Shown here piece by piece: positions 9,365-18,580 of a DNA stretch of 64,000 bases (its first letter is position 1; each line of letters opens with the position of its first letter). Location of the stretch: positions 7,006,001-7,070,000 of the forward strand of contig NZ_CP109435.1 in NCBI RefSeq assembly GCF_036227125.1. The letters are read 5' to 3'. This stretch comes from Streptomyces sp. NBC_01485 (lineage in GTDB: Bacteria; Actinomycetota; Actinomycetes; Streptomycetales; Streptomycetaceae). The position numbers were made by a program, and so were the translations under genes. The notes below the pieces were generated by a model. The model was not told where the DNA came from and did not search any database. It saw nothing but the letters and a program-made list of their open reading frames with translations.

Positions 9365-9378
9365 CAAACACACGTTCG
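9365..9378. promoter_or_regulatory. LexA-binding SOS box of lexA
   Basis: CAAACACACGTTCG matches the Gram-positive SOS box CGAAC-N4-GTTCG with one mismatch in the left arm. It lies 60 bases before the lexA start, consistent with autorepression. Confidence 0.72.
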
Positions 9379-9729
9379 AGTGAAAAAGCGTGGATAGCCT
9401 GACTTGATCATGTGTCTGGGTGTATGGCTAACGCGGTCCCGGGTGGATAAAGGGCTGATCGTTGTACCCTTCACCGCCGAGGCCGATGACCTGGTGAGGC
9501 GTGGCCCAGTCTGCCATCCGGCCTCCCGTCGGCCGGGGACCGGCCCCACTCTGTGCGAGAGTCCCACTTCTCCTCCCCGCGGCGCCCACGGTATCGCCGT
9601 AAGTGCCGGGGCGATACGGCTGTACGCGCGCGTGCGCGGGTGGATTTCGGGTGCTCGGCGTGACGGCGGGATCGCGTGCGGTGAGCGCGGTCGGTGCGAC
9701 ACGCGATACGGCCTGGATGTATGGGCCAA

Positions 9730-9776
9730 GCCCCACATGTAGTGGTTGGATTGCATCAGCAGCCCAGAAGTTGTGG
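9730..9776. promoter_or_regulatory. Candidate tandem NrdR boxes
   Basis: Two 16-base elements, GCCCCACATGTAGTGG (9730-9745) and AGCCCAGAAGTTGTGG (9761-9776), share a CCC/GTGG frame and are exactly 31 bases apart. NrdR boxes in ribonucleotide reductase promoters occur as pairs about three helical turns apart. Match to the palindromic consensus is only partial, so the spacing carries much of the weight. Confidence 0.5.
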
Positions 9777-9875
9777 TCCCCGGTGTCTTCGGGTGCTCGC
9801 GGATCCCCTATGCTTGGGGCTGCTTCGAGGGGCCCATGAGGTCCGGCGAGGCCAATGAGTCTGCTGTGAGGAGGG

Positions 9876-10454
9876 TTGGAGTTCATGCACTGCCCCTTCT
9901 GCAGGCACCCCGACAGCCGTGTCGTCGACAGCCGTACGACGGATGACGGCACGTCGATCCGCAGGCGCCGCCAGTGCCCTGACTGCTCCCGTCGTTTCAC
10001 GACCGTGGAGACGTGCTCGCTCATGGTGGTGAAGCGGTCCGGAGTCACGGAGCCCTTCAGCCGTACCAAGGTCATCAACGGCGTGCGCAAGGCATGCCAG
10101 GGGCGGCCGGTCACCGAGGACGCGCTCGCTCAGCTCGGCCAGCGGGTCGAGGAGGCGGTGCGGGCCACCGGAAGCGCCGAGTTGACCACCCACGACGTGG
10201 GGCTGGCCATACTCGGTCCGTTGCAGGAGCTCGACCTCGTCGCCTATCTGCGGTTCGCCTCCGTCTACCGGGCGTTCGACTCGCTCGAGGACTTCGAGGC
10301 CGCCATCGTGGAACTCAGGGGCCAGACGGGACACCCCGCCGCGGACGACGACGACCGCGAGGACGACGCAGGGGATGTCGTGGGGAGCCGGAAAGACGAC
10401 GGCGGGCGCGGAGGGACCGTACAGGTCCCCGAGCCCGCCCACGCCGCCGACTGA
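9876..10454 (+). CDS. nrdR: NrdR, ribonucleotide reductase repressor
   Basis: A 192-residue regulator with an N-terminal zinc ribbon (MHCPFC with CPDC, Cys3/6/31/34) that binds DNA, followed by an ATP-cone (SGVTEPFSRTKVINGVRKACQ through YLRFASVYRAF) that senses ATP/dATP. It represses ribonucleotide reductase operons. The usual length is about 150. The extra 40 residues form an acidic, Arg/Asp-rich tail, as in other Streptomyces. The ATG follows GAGGAGG. nrdJ begins 166 bases downstream on the same strand. Confidence 0.95.
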   Translation: MEFMHCPFCRHPDSRVVDSRTTDDGTSIRRRRQCPDCSRRFTTVETCSLMVVKRSGVTEPFSRTKVINGVRKACQGRPVTEDALAQLGQRVEEAVRATGSAELTTHDVGLAILGPLQELDLVAYLRFASVYRAFDSLEDFEAAIVELRGQTGHPAADDDDREDDAGDVVGSRKDDGGRGGTVQVPEPAHAAD

Positions 10455-10620
10455 CCGACGGGCCGAACCCGGACCTCAGGTTCGGGGAACGGCCGGGCGG
10501 CGGCGGACGAAGACCTGCTGTGGGCGGTAGCGCGTGGACGCCCGCAGTAGCAAGACAGAACACCGTGTCACGGGAACAACGTGGCATTTCTGGGCGTTTT
10601 GCCCGTACCAGGGAGGCGGC

Positions 10621-13521
10621 ATGACAGAGACGGCGAGCGGTCCGGCACGAGGTTCCCGAGCCAAGGGCACCAAGACCACCAAGGGCCTGCGTATCGAGCG
10701 CATCCACACCACCCCGGGCGTGCACCCGTACGACGAGGTGGTCTGGGAGCGCCGTGACGTCGTCATGACCAACTGGCGCGACGGCTCGATCAACTTCGAG
10801 CAGCGTGGCGTCGAGTTCCCCGACTTCTGGTCGGTGAACGCGGTCAACATCGTCACCAGCAAGTACTTCCGGGGTGCCGTCGGCACCCCGCAGCGCGAGA
10901 CCGGCCTCAAGCAGCTGATCGACCGCATCGTGAAGACGTACACGAAGGCCGGCGAGGACCACAAGTACTTCGCCTCGCCCGCCGACGCCGAGATCTTCGA
11001 GCACGAGCTGGCGTACGCCCTCCTGCACCAGATCTTCAGCTTCAACAGCCCCGTCTGGTTCAACGTCGGCACCCCGCAGCCCCAGCAGGTCTCCGCCTGC
11101 TTCATCCTGGCCGTCGACGACTCCATGGAGTCGATCCTCGACTGGTACAAGGAAGAGGGCATGATCTTCAAGGGCGGCTCCGGCGCCGGCCTGAACCTCT
11201 CCCGCATCCGCTCCTCCAAGGAGCTCCTCTCCTCCGGCGGCAACGCCTCCGGCCCCGTCTCCTTCATGCGTGGCGCCGACGCCTCCGCCGGCACCATCAA
11301 GTCCGGTGGCGCCACCCGTCGCGCCGCCAAGATGGTCGTCCTGGACGTGGACCACCCGGACGTCGAGGACTTCATCGAGACCAAGGTGAAGGAGGAGGAG
11401 AAGATCCGCGCGCTGCGCGACGCGGGCTTCGACATGGACCTGGGCGGCGACGACATCACGTCCGTCCAGTACCAGAACGCGAACAACTCCGTCCGCGTGA
11501 ACGACGAGTTCATGACGGCCGTCGAGAACGGCACCGAGTTCGGCCTGCGCGCCCGGATGACCGGCGAGGTCATCGAGAAGGTCGACGCCAAGAAGCTGTT
11601 CCGCAAGATGGCCGAGGCCGCGTGGGCCTGCGCCGACCCGGGCATTCAGTACGACGGTGTGATCAACCGCTGGCACACCTGCCCCGAGTCCGGCCGGATC
11701 ACCGCGTCGAACCCGTGCAGCGAGTACATGCACCTGGACAACACGTCCTGCAACCTCGCCTCGCTGAACCTGATGAAGTTCCTCAAGGACGACAGCAAGG
11801 GCACCCAGTCCTTCGAGGCCGACCGCTTCCAGAAGGTCGTCGAGCTCGTCATCACCGCGATGGACATCTCCATCTGCTTCGCCGACTTCCCGACCCAGAA
11901 GATCGGCGAGAACACGCGCGCGTTCCGCCAGCTCGGCATCGGCTACGCCAACCTCGGCGCCCTGCTGATGGCCACCGGCCACGCCTACGACTCCGACGGC
12001 GGCCGCTCCCTGGCCGGCGCCATCACCTCCCTGATGACGGGCACCGCCTACCGCCGCTCCGCCGAACTGGCCTCGGTCGTCGGCCCGTACGACGGCTACG
12101 CCCGCAACGCCGACGCCCACAACCGCGTCATGAAGCAGCACTCCGACGCCAACGGCACGGCCGTCCGCGTGGACGACCTGGACTCCCCGGTCTGGGCCGC
12201 CGCCACCGAGGCCTGGCAGGACGTGCTGCGGGTCGGTGAGAGGAACGGCTTCCGCAACTCCCAGGCGTCCGTGCTCGCCCCGACCGGCACCATCGGTCTG
12301 GCGATGTCCTGCGACACCACCGGCGTCGAGCCCGACCTCGCCCTGGTCAAGTTCAAGAAGCTGGTCGGCGGCGGCTCGATGCAGATCGTCAACGGCACCG
12401 TCCCGCAGGCCCTGCGCCGCCTGGGTTACCAGGAGGAGCAGATCGAGGCGATCGTCGCCCACATCGCCGACAACGGCAACGTGATCGACGCCCCCGGCCT
12501 CAAGCCCGAGCACTACGAGGTGTTCGACTGCGCCATGGGCGAGCGCGCCATTTCCCCGATGGGCCACGTCCGCATGATGGCCGCGATCCAGCCGTGGATC
12601 TCCGGCGCCATCTCCAAGACGGTCAACATGCCGGAGACTGCGACCGTCGAGGAGATCGAGGAGATCTACTACGAGGCCTGGAAGCTCGGCGTCAAGGCGC
12701 TCGCGATCTACCGCGACAACTGCAAGGTCGGCCAGCCCCTCTCCGCGAAGACCAAGGAGAAGGAGAAGACCGAGATCACCGTGAAGGCCGAGGACACGAT
12801 CCGCACCGCGGTCGAGAAGGTCATCGAGTACCGCCCGGTCCGCAAGCGCCTGCCCAAGGGCCGCCCCGGCATCACGACCTCGTTCACGGTCGGCGGCGCC
12901 GAGGGCTACATGACCGCCAACTCCTACCCGGACGACGGTCTCGGCGAGGTCTTCCTGAAGATGTCCAAGCAGGGCTCGACCCTCGCCGGCATGATGGACG
13001 CCTTCTCCATCGCGGTCTCCGTCGGCCTCCAGTACGGCGTGCCGCTGGAGACGTACGTCTCGAAGTTCACCAACATGCGCTTCGAGCCGGCCGGCATGAC
13101 CGACGACCCGGACGTGCGGATGGCGCAGTCGATCGTCGACTACATCTTCCGCCGCCTGGCGCTCGACTTCCTGCCCTTCGAGACGCGCTCCGCGCTCGGC
13201 ATCCACTCCGCCGAGGAGCGTCAGCGCCACCTGGAGACCGGTTCGTACGAGCCGAACCTCGAGGAGGAGGACATGGACGTGGAGGGCCTCGCCCAGTCCG
13301 CCCCGCGCCCGACGGACCTGAAGGCCGTCGTCACCCCCAAGGCCGACGTCGAGGCGGCCGTGCCCGCCCCGAAGCAGGTCCACACCAGCGCCGAACTGGT
13401 GGAGATGCAGATGGGCATCCAGGCCGACGCCCCGCTGTGCTTCTCGTGCGGCACGAAGATGCAGCGAGCCGGCTCCTGCTACATCTGTGAGGGCTGCGGT
13501 TCGACCAGCGGCTGCAGCTGA
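10621..13521 (+). CDS. nrdJ: Class II (adenosylcobalamin-dependent) ribonucleotide reductase
   Basis: A 966-residue enzyme reducing ribonucleotides to deoxyribonucleotides without oxygen or an iron radical subunit, using coenzyme B12. Motifs include SFNSPVWFNVG, GGSGAGLNLSRIRSSKE, NPCSEYMHLDNTSCNLASLNL (positions with an active-site Cys), APTGTIGL, and a Cys-rich C terminus (CFSCGTKM, CYICEGCGS) that recycles the active-site disulfide. The ATG at 10621 follows GGGAGGCGGC. An in-frame extension to 10534 lacks a ribosome site. It probably shares control with nrdR. I found no B12 riboswitch upstream. Confidence 0.97.
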   Translation: MTETASGPARGSRAKGTKTTKGLRIERIHTTPGVHPYDEVVWERRDVVMTNWRDGSINFEQRGVEFPDFWSVNAVNIVTSKYFRGAVGTPQRETGLKQLIDRIVKTYTKAGEDHKYFASPADAEIFEHELAYALLHQIFSFNSPVWFNVGTPQPQQVSACFILAVDDSMESILDWYKEEGMIFKGGSGAGLNLSRIRSSKELLSSGGNASGPVSFMRGADASAGTIKSGGATRRAAKMVVLDVDHPDVEDFIETKVKEEEKIRALRDAGFDMDLGGDDITSVQYQNANNSVRVNDEFMTAVENGTEFGLRARMTGEVIEKVDAKKLFRKMAEAAWACADPGIQYDGVINRWHTCPESGRITASNPCSEYMHLDNTSCNLASLNLMKFLKDDSKGTQSFEADRFQKVVELVITAMDISICFADFPTQKIGENTRAFRQLGIGYANLGALLMATGHAYDSDGGRSLAGAITSLMTGTAYRRSAELASVVGPYDGYARNADAHNRVMKQHSDANGTAVRVDDLDSPVWAAATEAWQDVLRVGERNGFRNSQASVLAPTGTIGLAMSCDTTGVEPDLALVKFKKLVGGGSMQIVNGTVPQALRRLGYQEEQIEAIVAHIADNGNVIDAPGLKPEHYEVFDCAMGERAISPMGHVRMMAAIQPWISGAISKTVNMPETATVEEIEEIYYEAWKLGVKALAIYRDNCKVGQPLSAKTKEKEKTEITVKAEDTIRTAVEKVIEYRPVRKRLPKGRPGITTSFTVGGAEGYMTANSYPDDGLGEVFLKMSKQGSTLAGMMDAFSIAVSVGLQYGVPLETYVSKFTNMRFEPAGMTDDPDVRMAQSIVDYIFRRLALDFLPFETRSALGIHSAEERQRHLETGSYEPNLEEEDMDVEGLAQSAPRPTDLKAVVTPKADVEAAVPAPKQVHTSAELVEMQMGIQADAPLCFSCGTKMQRAGSCYICEGCGSTSGCS

Positions 13522-13550
13522 TGTCGGACACCCGCGGGATGTGAACCAGC

Positions 13551-13595
13551 CGCCGAGGGCGGTGGAACCGGACAGCGGCTCCACCGTCCTCGGCG
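13551..13595. terminator. Terminator between nrdJ and terD-like gene
   Basis: A perfect 16-base inverted repeat (13551-13566 with 13580-13595, 13-base loop) between the convergent genes. Confidence 0.85.
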
Positions 13596-13627
13596 TGTTG
13601 TGACCCCAGTGCTGACGTGCGCGGCCG

Positions 13628-14161
13628 TCAGGACTGGCGGACCTGGCCCATGATCCTCGTGAACGTCGCCGGGTCGTCCTCGAAGCCCTGGACGCCGGGG
13701 TGGAACGACCACCCGTCGGCCGTCTCGCGTACGAACTCCCCGACCGTCGCCGCGGTCGCGCCGAGGACGCCGCCGAAGTCGTCCTCGGCCAGGACGCCGT
13801 AGCCCTCTCGTATCCGGAAGCCGGGGTTGAGCACGCTGACGAAGGTCCGGTGCTCCGGGTTCTGCTGGATGACGACGCCGACGACCACGCGCGCGTACCG
13901 CGCGTCCAGGCGGTCGAGTTCCAGCGTCATGACCTCGTCCCAGCCGAAGCCCTTGCCGTCCTTGCTGTCCCGGTTGAGATAGATCGTGCCGTCGGGGGAG
14001 CGACTGTCGAAGTGCACCACATAGGCGGGGGCGCCGTTCGGATCGCTCGCCAGGTACGTCGCGGCCACGATGTCCAGGTCGGTGGGCGGCTGCCCCGCCG
14101 GACTCGGGTCCCACTTCAGCGACATCTCGATCTTGCGGATTCCCTTGTTGAGGCCGCTCAC
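13628..14161 (-). CDS. TerD-family stress protein
   Basis: A 177-residue TerD/CABP domain protein (MSLKWDPSP, DLDIVAATYL, FDSRSPDGTIYLNRDS, GFGWDEVM, IREGYGVLAEDDFGG). TerD proteins bind calcium, are associated with tellurite resistance and, in Streptomyces, with differentiation and stress. The GTG at 14161 is chosen because GGGGAGGAG precedes it. The longer frame to 14239 is Arg/Gly-rich and non-coding-like. It stands alone, facing nrdJ. Confidence 0.9.
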   Translation of the reverse strand: MSGLNKGIRKIEMSLKWDPSPAGQPPTDLDIVAATYLASDPNGAPAYVVHFDSRSPDGTIYLNRDSKDGKGFGWDEVMTLELDRLDARYARVVVGVVIQQNPEHRTFVSVLNPGFRIREGYGVLAEDDFGGVLGATAATVGEFVRETADGWSFHPGVQGFEDDPATFTRIMGQVRQS

Positions 14162-14316
14162 GGACTTCTCCTCCCCGTATCCCCGTCTGCTGTCGCCCCG
14201 AACTGGCCGACCGCCAGGGCGGGTTGTCCATCCTGCCACGCGCGCGTGCGTCGCCGCAGCGCTGCACCGCGTCCAAGGGTGACCAACGCCACGCCCGCTG
14301 GCCTTACCATGGCGCG

Positions 14317-14922
14317 GTGCTGGTCAAGTGGATTCGCTGCACCGTCGTGGACCGCCGCGGTTTCGAACGAGGACAGCGAAAGTGGGCGGGGCTTCTGGGG
14401 GAGCCGGGGTTTCGGGGACAGGGCGGGGGCTGGAGCAGAGGGCGGCCCTCCGTCGCGCATGTCTTCGCCTTCTGGGAGAGCCGTGCCTTCTACGACTCCT
14501 TCATGGCCCGCTCCCACGATCGGCTGGCGGCGGCGCAGTCGGGCACCTTCAAGGACGCCCAGGTACGCTTGTTCGACTACCGCTTCGACGTGAAGACGGG
14601 CTTCGAGCCCCGCTTCACCGACTCCGACCTGGTGCGGGTGGCCCTGTGCGGGGTCCACGAGGAACGCGCCGAGCACTTCACCCTGATGCAGGAGAAGGTG
14701 TGGAACCCCGCCATGGCCGGCTCGCCAGGCATGATCCGCGGGCTCTTCGCTGAAGCGCCCGGGCACGAGTTCCTGGTGCTGTCGATGTGGCGCTCGGAGG
14801 CCGAGCGCGGAAAGTACCGCACCGAGCGCGTGGAGCGGCTCGCCCTGCGGGCCCAGACGGAGGCGGACATCTCCTCCCTCACCGGTGACATCGTCGAGCT
14901 CGAGTCCACCTGGATAGTTTGA
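14317..14922 (+). CDS. YdbC-like (DUF4937) protein, leaderless start
   Basis: A 201-residue protein with two repeated dimeric alpha/beta-barrel-like halves: VKWIRCTVVDRRGFERGQRKW, HVFAFWESRAFYDSFM and later FTLMQEKVWNPAMAG, EFLVLSMWRSEAERGKYR. Family members are described only as YdbC/DUF4937 and no activity is established. The GTG at 14317 has no Shine-Dalgarno, but TACCAT lies 6 bases upstream (14305-14310), which predicts transcription starting at the GTG. It is divergent from the TerD gene. Confidence 0.8.
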   Translation: MLVKWIRCTVVDRRGFERGQRKWAGLLGEPGFRGQGGGWSRGRPSVAHVFAFWESRAFYDSFMARSHDRLAAAQSGTFKDAQVRLFDYRFDVKTGFEPRFTDSDLVRVALCGVHEERAEHFTLMQEKVWNPAMAGSPGMIRGLFAEAPGHEFLVLSMWRSEAERGKYRTERVERLALRAQTEADISSLTGDIVELESTWIV

Positions 14923-15065
14923 AATCCGGACTCACTGCCGGACTCGTCGCCGAGGTCGCCGATCGTGTGTTGTTATGTGCCTTCTGGTGCGGGATAAGTG
15001 TGACCTGCGCCGTATGGAGGCCGTACGAGTGCTCGATCCGCCGTGATCCGATCTAGGGTTTTGGC

Positions 15066-15725
15066 ATGGCACGACCACGGCGCATCGTCCTTGTCCGGCA
15101 CGGGGAGTCAACGGGCAATGTTGATGACACCGTCTACGAGCGTGAACCCGACCACGCACTGGCCCTGACCGAGCAGGGTTGGCGGCAGGCGGAGGAGACG
15201 GGAAAGACCCTGCGGGAGGTGTTCGGCCGCGAGCGGGTCAGCGTGTACGTCTCCCCGTACCGGCGCACCCATGAAACCCTCCGCGCCTTCCACCTCGATC
15301 CCGAACTCATGCGGGTACGCGAGGAGCCCCGGCTGCGCGAGCAGGACTGGGGAAACTGGCAGGACCGCGACGACGTACGGCTGCAGAAGACATACCGGGA
15401 CGCCTACGGGCACTTCTTCTACCGCTTCGCCCAGGGCGAAAGCGGAGCCGATGTCTACGACCGGGTCGGCGGCTTCCTGGAGAGCCTGTTCCGCAGCTTC
15501 GAGGCCCCCGACCACCCGCCGAACGTGCTCCTGGTGACCCATGGCCTGGCGATGCGGCTGTTCTGTATGCGCTGGTTCCACTGGACGGTCGCCGAGTTCG
15601 AGTCCCTCGCGAACCCGGGGAACGCCGAGATGCGGATGCTCGTTCTCGGGGACGACGGCAGGTACACCCTGGACCGGTCCTTCAAGCGCTGGCGAGATCC
15701 GGAGCCGTATGGAATCACTGGATAG
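15066..15725 (+). CDS. Histidine phosphatase family protein
   Basis: A 219-residue phosphoglycerate-mutase-like phosphatase. VLVRHGES carries the phosphorylated His, VSPYRRTHETL the second conserved region, and LLVTHGLAMRLF the second catalytic His. The substrate is unknown and the family is broad. TAGGGT at 15054-15059 lies 6 bases before the ATG and no Shine-Dalgarno is visible, so it is probably leaderless. An ADP-ribosylglycohydrolase gene follows after 12 bases, suggesting a nucleotide or ADP-ribose related role for the pair. Confidence 0.9.
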   Translation: MARPRRIVLVRHGESTGNVDDTVYEREPDHALALTEQGWRQAEETGKTLREVFGRERVSVYVSPYRRTHETLRAFHLDPELMRVREEPRLREQDWGNWQDRDDVRLQKTYRDAYGHFFYRFAQGESGADVYDRVGGFLESLFRSFEAPDHPPNVLLVTHGLAMRLFCMRWFHWTVAEFESLANPGNAEMRMLVLGDDGRYTLDRSFKRWRDPEPYGITG

Positions 15726-15737
15726 AGTGACAGAACG

Positions 15738-16643
15738 ATGACCATTGACTACTCTCCCGGCGGGCGCCTGGAGCGCGCCCTGGCCAGTCTGCGCGGCCTC
15801 GCCGTGGGTGACGCGCTGGGCTCCCAGTTCTTCGTGCCGGTGAACTATCCCCTGCTGCAGCGCCGCGAGCTGCCGCCCGGCCCTTGGCAGTGGACCGACG
15901 ACACCGAGATGGCCTGCTCCGTTGTTGCCGTCCTCGCCGCCCACCACCGCATCGATCAGGACGCCCTGGCCCACGCCTTCGCAGAGCACCACGACTTCGA
16001 CCGCGGGTACGGTCCGGCGGTCAACCGGCTGCTGAGGCTGGTCAGGGAGGGCGCCGACTGGCGCGAACTGTCGGCCGCCCTGTTCAACGGGCAGGGGTCC
16101 TGGGGCAACGGCGCCGCGATGCGGATCGCCCCGTTGGGCGCCTGGTACGCGGACGACCCCGAGCAGGCGACCCACCAGGCGGAGATCTCCGCCTACCCCA
16201 CGCACCAGCACCGGGAGGCCGTGGTCGGGGCCATGGCCGTCGCTGCGGCCGCCGCGCTCGCCGGTGCCCCCGAAGGCCCGCCGAGCGCCGAGGCGCTTCT
16301 GGACGGCGTCATCGCACTCGTCCCGAAGAGCGCCGTCGGCGCCGGCCTGCGGCGCGCCAGGGACATGCTCGACTACGCCGACGCGGCCACCGTCGCCGCC
16401 GTGCTGGGCTGCGGGAGGCGTACGTCGGCCCATGACACCGTCCCCTTCGCGGTCTGGTCGGCGGCTCGCGCCCTTGGTGACTACGAGGCGGCGTTCTGGA
16501 CGACCGCGCAGGTCGGTGGGGACGTGGACACCACCTGCGCCATCGTGGGCGGCGTGCTGGCGTCCGGCAAGGCCGGGACGCCTCCAGCGGCGTGGGCGCG
16601 GCAGGTGGAGGCGCTGCCGGGGTGGGTGCCCGCGTCCGTGTGA
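15738..16643 (+). CDS. ADP-ribosylglycohydrolase family protein
   Basis: A 301-residue DraG-like hydrolase that removes ADP-ribose from proteins or small molecules. The dinuclear metal site motifs are present: LRGLAVGDALGSQF, WTDDTEMACSVV (N-terminal Asp cluster) and GGDVDTTCAIVGGVLA (C-terminal Asp). It starts 12 bases after the histidine phosphatase stop, so the two are likely cotranscribed. The physiological target is not visible from sequence. Confidence 0.92.
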   Translation: MTIDYSPGGRLERALASLRGLAVGDALGSQFFVPVNYPLLQRRELPPGPWQWTDDTEMACSVVAVLAAHHRIDQDALAHAFAEHHDFDRGYGPAVNRLLRLVREGADWRELSAALFNGQGSWGNGAAMRIAPLGAWYADDPEQATHQAEISAYPTHQHREAVVGAMAVAAAAALAGAPEGPPSAEALLDGVIALVPKSAVGAGLRRARDMLDYADAATVAAVLGCGRRTSAHDTVPFAVWSAARALGDYEAAFWTTAQVGGDVDTTCAIVGGVLASGKAGTPPAAWARQVEALPGWVPASV

Positions 16644-16960
16644 GGCGTGAGGTGTGGCGTTTTTTGAGGCGCCACACGGGTGTGGCAACTCTCGGTGCCC
16701 GATGGGAACTCTGCGTGACTGCTCGTGCGTTGTTCCGACATCCGCTGTGCGACGTGTGCGTGCAGGTGGGCGGGTGGGTGAGCGCGAGAGCGATGTAGGG
16801 GGTGTACGGGGTGAGCATGTGGTTCGTCTTGTTCGTGATCATGCTGCTGGTTCCGAGCGGTCGGGCGGGCAGGGCCCGGGTGGGCCGACCGGGGAGCGGC
16901 GGACGCGCCTGCGCCGTGCCAGGCGGCGACGCTCCGAGGTCGGCCCATGGGGCCGTTCCG
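16644..16960. other. 317-base gap before the MFS gene end
   Basis: Contains the terminator at 16652-16677. A short hydrophobic reading frame begins at the ATG at 16817 (MWFVLFVIMLLVP) after GGGGTGAGC, but its continuation becomes antisense to the transporter and does not look coding. I see no other gene. Confidence 0.55.
16652..16677 (+). terminator. Terminator after the ADP-ribosylglycohydrolase gene
   Basis: A perfect 8-base stem GTGTGGCG/CGCCACAC, with a loop that begins with a run of T, directly after the stop codon. Confidence 0.6.
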
Positions 16961-18508
16961 TCAACCGACCGTGGAAGCTGTCGTGCCGGACAGCGCCTCC
17001 AGGTCGCTCTTGCGGACGCGGATCACGAGCCAGGCTGTCAGGAGGGCGATCGCGGCGATCGCGGCGGCCGGGACAAAGGCCGTCGAGATGCCGTGGGCGA
17101 GTACGTCGTGCCCCCAAGGGGCGGGCAGTTGGTGCGTCCTGGTGAACTCGGCCTTCTGTTCCGCGGAACCGTCGGCGAGGAACTTCGGCAGTTGTTTCTC
17201 CGCCTCGTTCTTACTGGCCGAGCCGAAGACGGTCGTCAGGATGGACAGCCCGAGCGAACCGCCCACCTGCTGCGTGGCGTTGAGCAGGCCGGAGGCGGCG
17301 CCCGCCTCGTGCGGGGCGACACCCGAGACCGCGGTGACCGTCACCGTCACGAAATTCAGGCCCATGCCGAGGCCGAAGACCAGCATCGGTCCGAGCACCC
17401 CGCCGACGTAGGAACTGTCCGGGGTGATGAAGGCCTGCCAGGTGAGGCCGATGACCACCAGCGTCGACCCCGTGAGCATGAACGGCTTGGGGCCCAGGTC
17501 CGGAAGGAAGCGCTGCGACAGGCCCGCGCCCGTCGCGATGGCGACCGTGACGGGGAGGAAGGCGAGGCCGGCCTTGATCGGGCTGTAGCCGAGTACGTTC
17601 TGCACGAACAGGACGATGTAGAAGAACATGCCGAACATGGCCGCGGCGAGGCTCAGCATGATCACGTACGTACCGGAGCGGTTGCGGTCGGCGAACATTT
17701 TCAGCGGCGTGATCGGTTCCTTGGCCCGCATCTCCGTGAACACGAAGGCGATCAGCAGGACCAGAGAGGCGCCGAAGGCGCCGAGGGTGAGACTGTCCCG
17801 CCAGCCTTCCTCCGCGGCGCGGATGAACGCGTAGACCAGGGAGGCCATGCCGGTCGTCGAGGTCAGCGCGCCGGCGATGTCGAAGCGGCCTGGGTGCCGC
17901 TCGGACTCGCTGATGTACAGCGGCGCGAGGGCCGCGATGAGTATCCCGATGGGCACGTTGACGAACAGCACCCAGCGCCAGTCGAGCCACTCGGTGAGCA
18001 TGCCGCCCGCGAGCAGGCCGATGGCGCCACCGCCCGCGGAGACGGCGGCGAAGACGCCGAAGGCCCGGTTCCGCTCCGGCCCTTCGGGGAACGTGGTGGT
18101 GATGAGCGCCAGCGAGGTGGGCGACGCGATGGCGCCGCCCATGCCCTGCAGCGCGCGTGCGGCCAGCAACTGCCAGGGCTCCTGGGCCAGTCCGCCCAGA
18201 AGCGAGGCGAAGGTGAAGAGCAGGATGCCGGCCATGAACACCCGACGCCGCCCGAGGATGTCACCGGCCCGGGCGCCGAGCAGCAGCAGGCCGCCGAAGG
18301 TGAGCGTGTAGGCGCTGACCACCCAGGTCAGGTCGGTGGTACTGAACTTGAGCGCGTCTTGAATGTGCGGGAGCGCGATGTTCACAATCGTCGCGTCGAG
18401 TACCACCATGAGTTGGCAGGCCGCGATCACGGTGAGCGCGATGCCGGGATGCCCCTCCCGGCGGGCGGCGCCCGGTTTCTGATTCTGGGTCAATTGAGAG
18501 GTTGTCAC
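16961..18508 (-). CDS. MFS drug exporter, EmrB/QacA (DHA2) type
   Basis: A 515-residue major facilitator with about 14 membrane helices. Signature motifs are VVLDATIVNIALPHIQ (motif D1 of helix 1), GARAGDILGRRRVFMAG (motif A) and a proline/glycine motif C region. DHA2 proteins expel drugs or cations using the proton gradient. The GTG start follows GTGGGGGACC. It is divergent from a TetR regulator, and an 18-base perfect palindrome sits 25 bases upstream of the start, so it is almost certainly repressed by that regulator and induced by its ligand. The natural substrate is unknown. Confidence 0.93.
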   Translation of the reverse strand: MTTSQLTQNQKPGAARREGHPGIALTVIAACQLMVVLDATIVNIALPHIQDALKFSTTDLTWVVSAYTLTFGGLLLLGARAGDILGRRRVFMAGILLFTFASLLGGLAQEPWQLLAARALQGMGGAIASPTSLALITTTFPEGPERNRAFGVFAAVSAGGGAIGLLAGGMLTEWLDWRWVLFVNVPIGILIAALAPLYISESERHPGRFDIAGALTSTTGMASLVYAFIRAAEEGWRDSLTLGAFGASLVLLIAFVFTEMRAKEPITPLKMFADRNRSGTYVIMLSLAAAMFGMFFYIVLFVQNVLGYSPIKAGLAFLPVTVAIATGAGLSQRFLPDLGPKPFMLTGSTLVVIGLTWQAFITPDSSYVGGVLGPMLVFGLGMGLNFVTVTVTAVSGVAPHEAGAASGLLNATQQVGGSLGLSILTTVFGSASKNEAEKQLPKFLADGSAEQKAEFTRTHQLPAPWGHDVLAHGISTAFVPAAAIAAIALLTAWLVIRVRKSDLEALSGTTASTVG

Positions 18509-18532
18509 TATGGGTCCCCCACAAGAGCGTTA

Positions 18533-18550
18533 GTGAACGCTGGCGTTCAC
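18533..18550. promoter_or_regulatory. TetR operator O1
   Basis: Perfect palindrome GTGAACGC-TG-GCGTTCAC, proximal to the transporter gene. Confidence 0.88.
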
Positions 18551-18580
18551 TGGCTCGACAACGGTAGTGAGTCCTGCATA

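Larger units (their letters stand above)
9305..9875. other. 571-base lexA-nrdR intergenic region
   Basis: A non-coding divergent region. It holds the lexA SOS box (9365-9378), a candidate NrdR box pair (9730-9776) and a TATGCT -10-like element (9809-9814) for nrdR. The middle, about 9400-9720, shows nothing I can assign. Confidence 0.7.

Noticed and set aside
10455..10620. B12 riboswitch in front of nrdJ
   Set aside because: The enzyme uses coenzyme B12, so I looked for a B12 box here and in 9379-9875 and found no convincing one. The candidate NrdR boxes are the better explanation of control.
10315..13584. A 1,089-codon open frame antisense to nrdJ
   Set aside because: High G+C leaves the complementary strand open. 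The translation is Leu/Gly/Val/Arg-rich, has no recognisable domain, and mirrors a strongly conserved sense gene. The same applies to long antisense frames opposite parE, parC, dinG, hrdB and the M16 pair.
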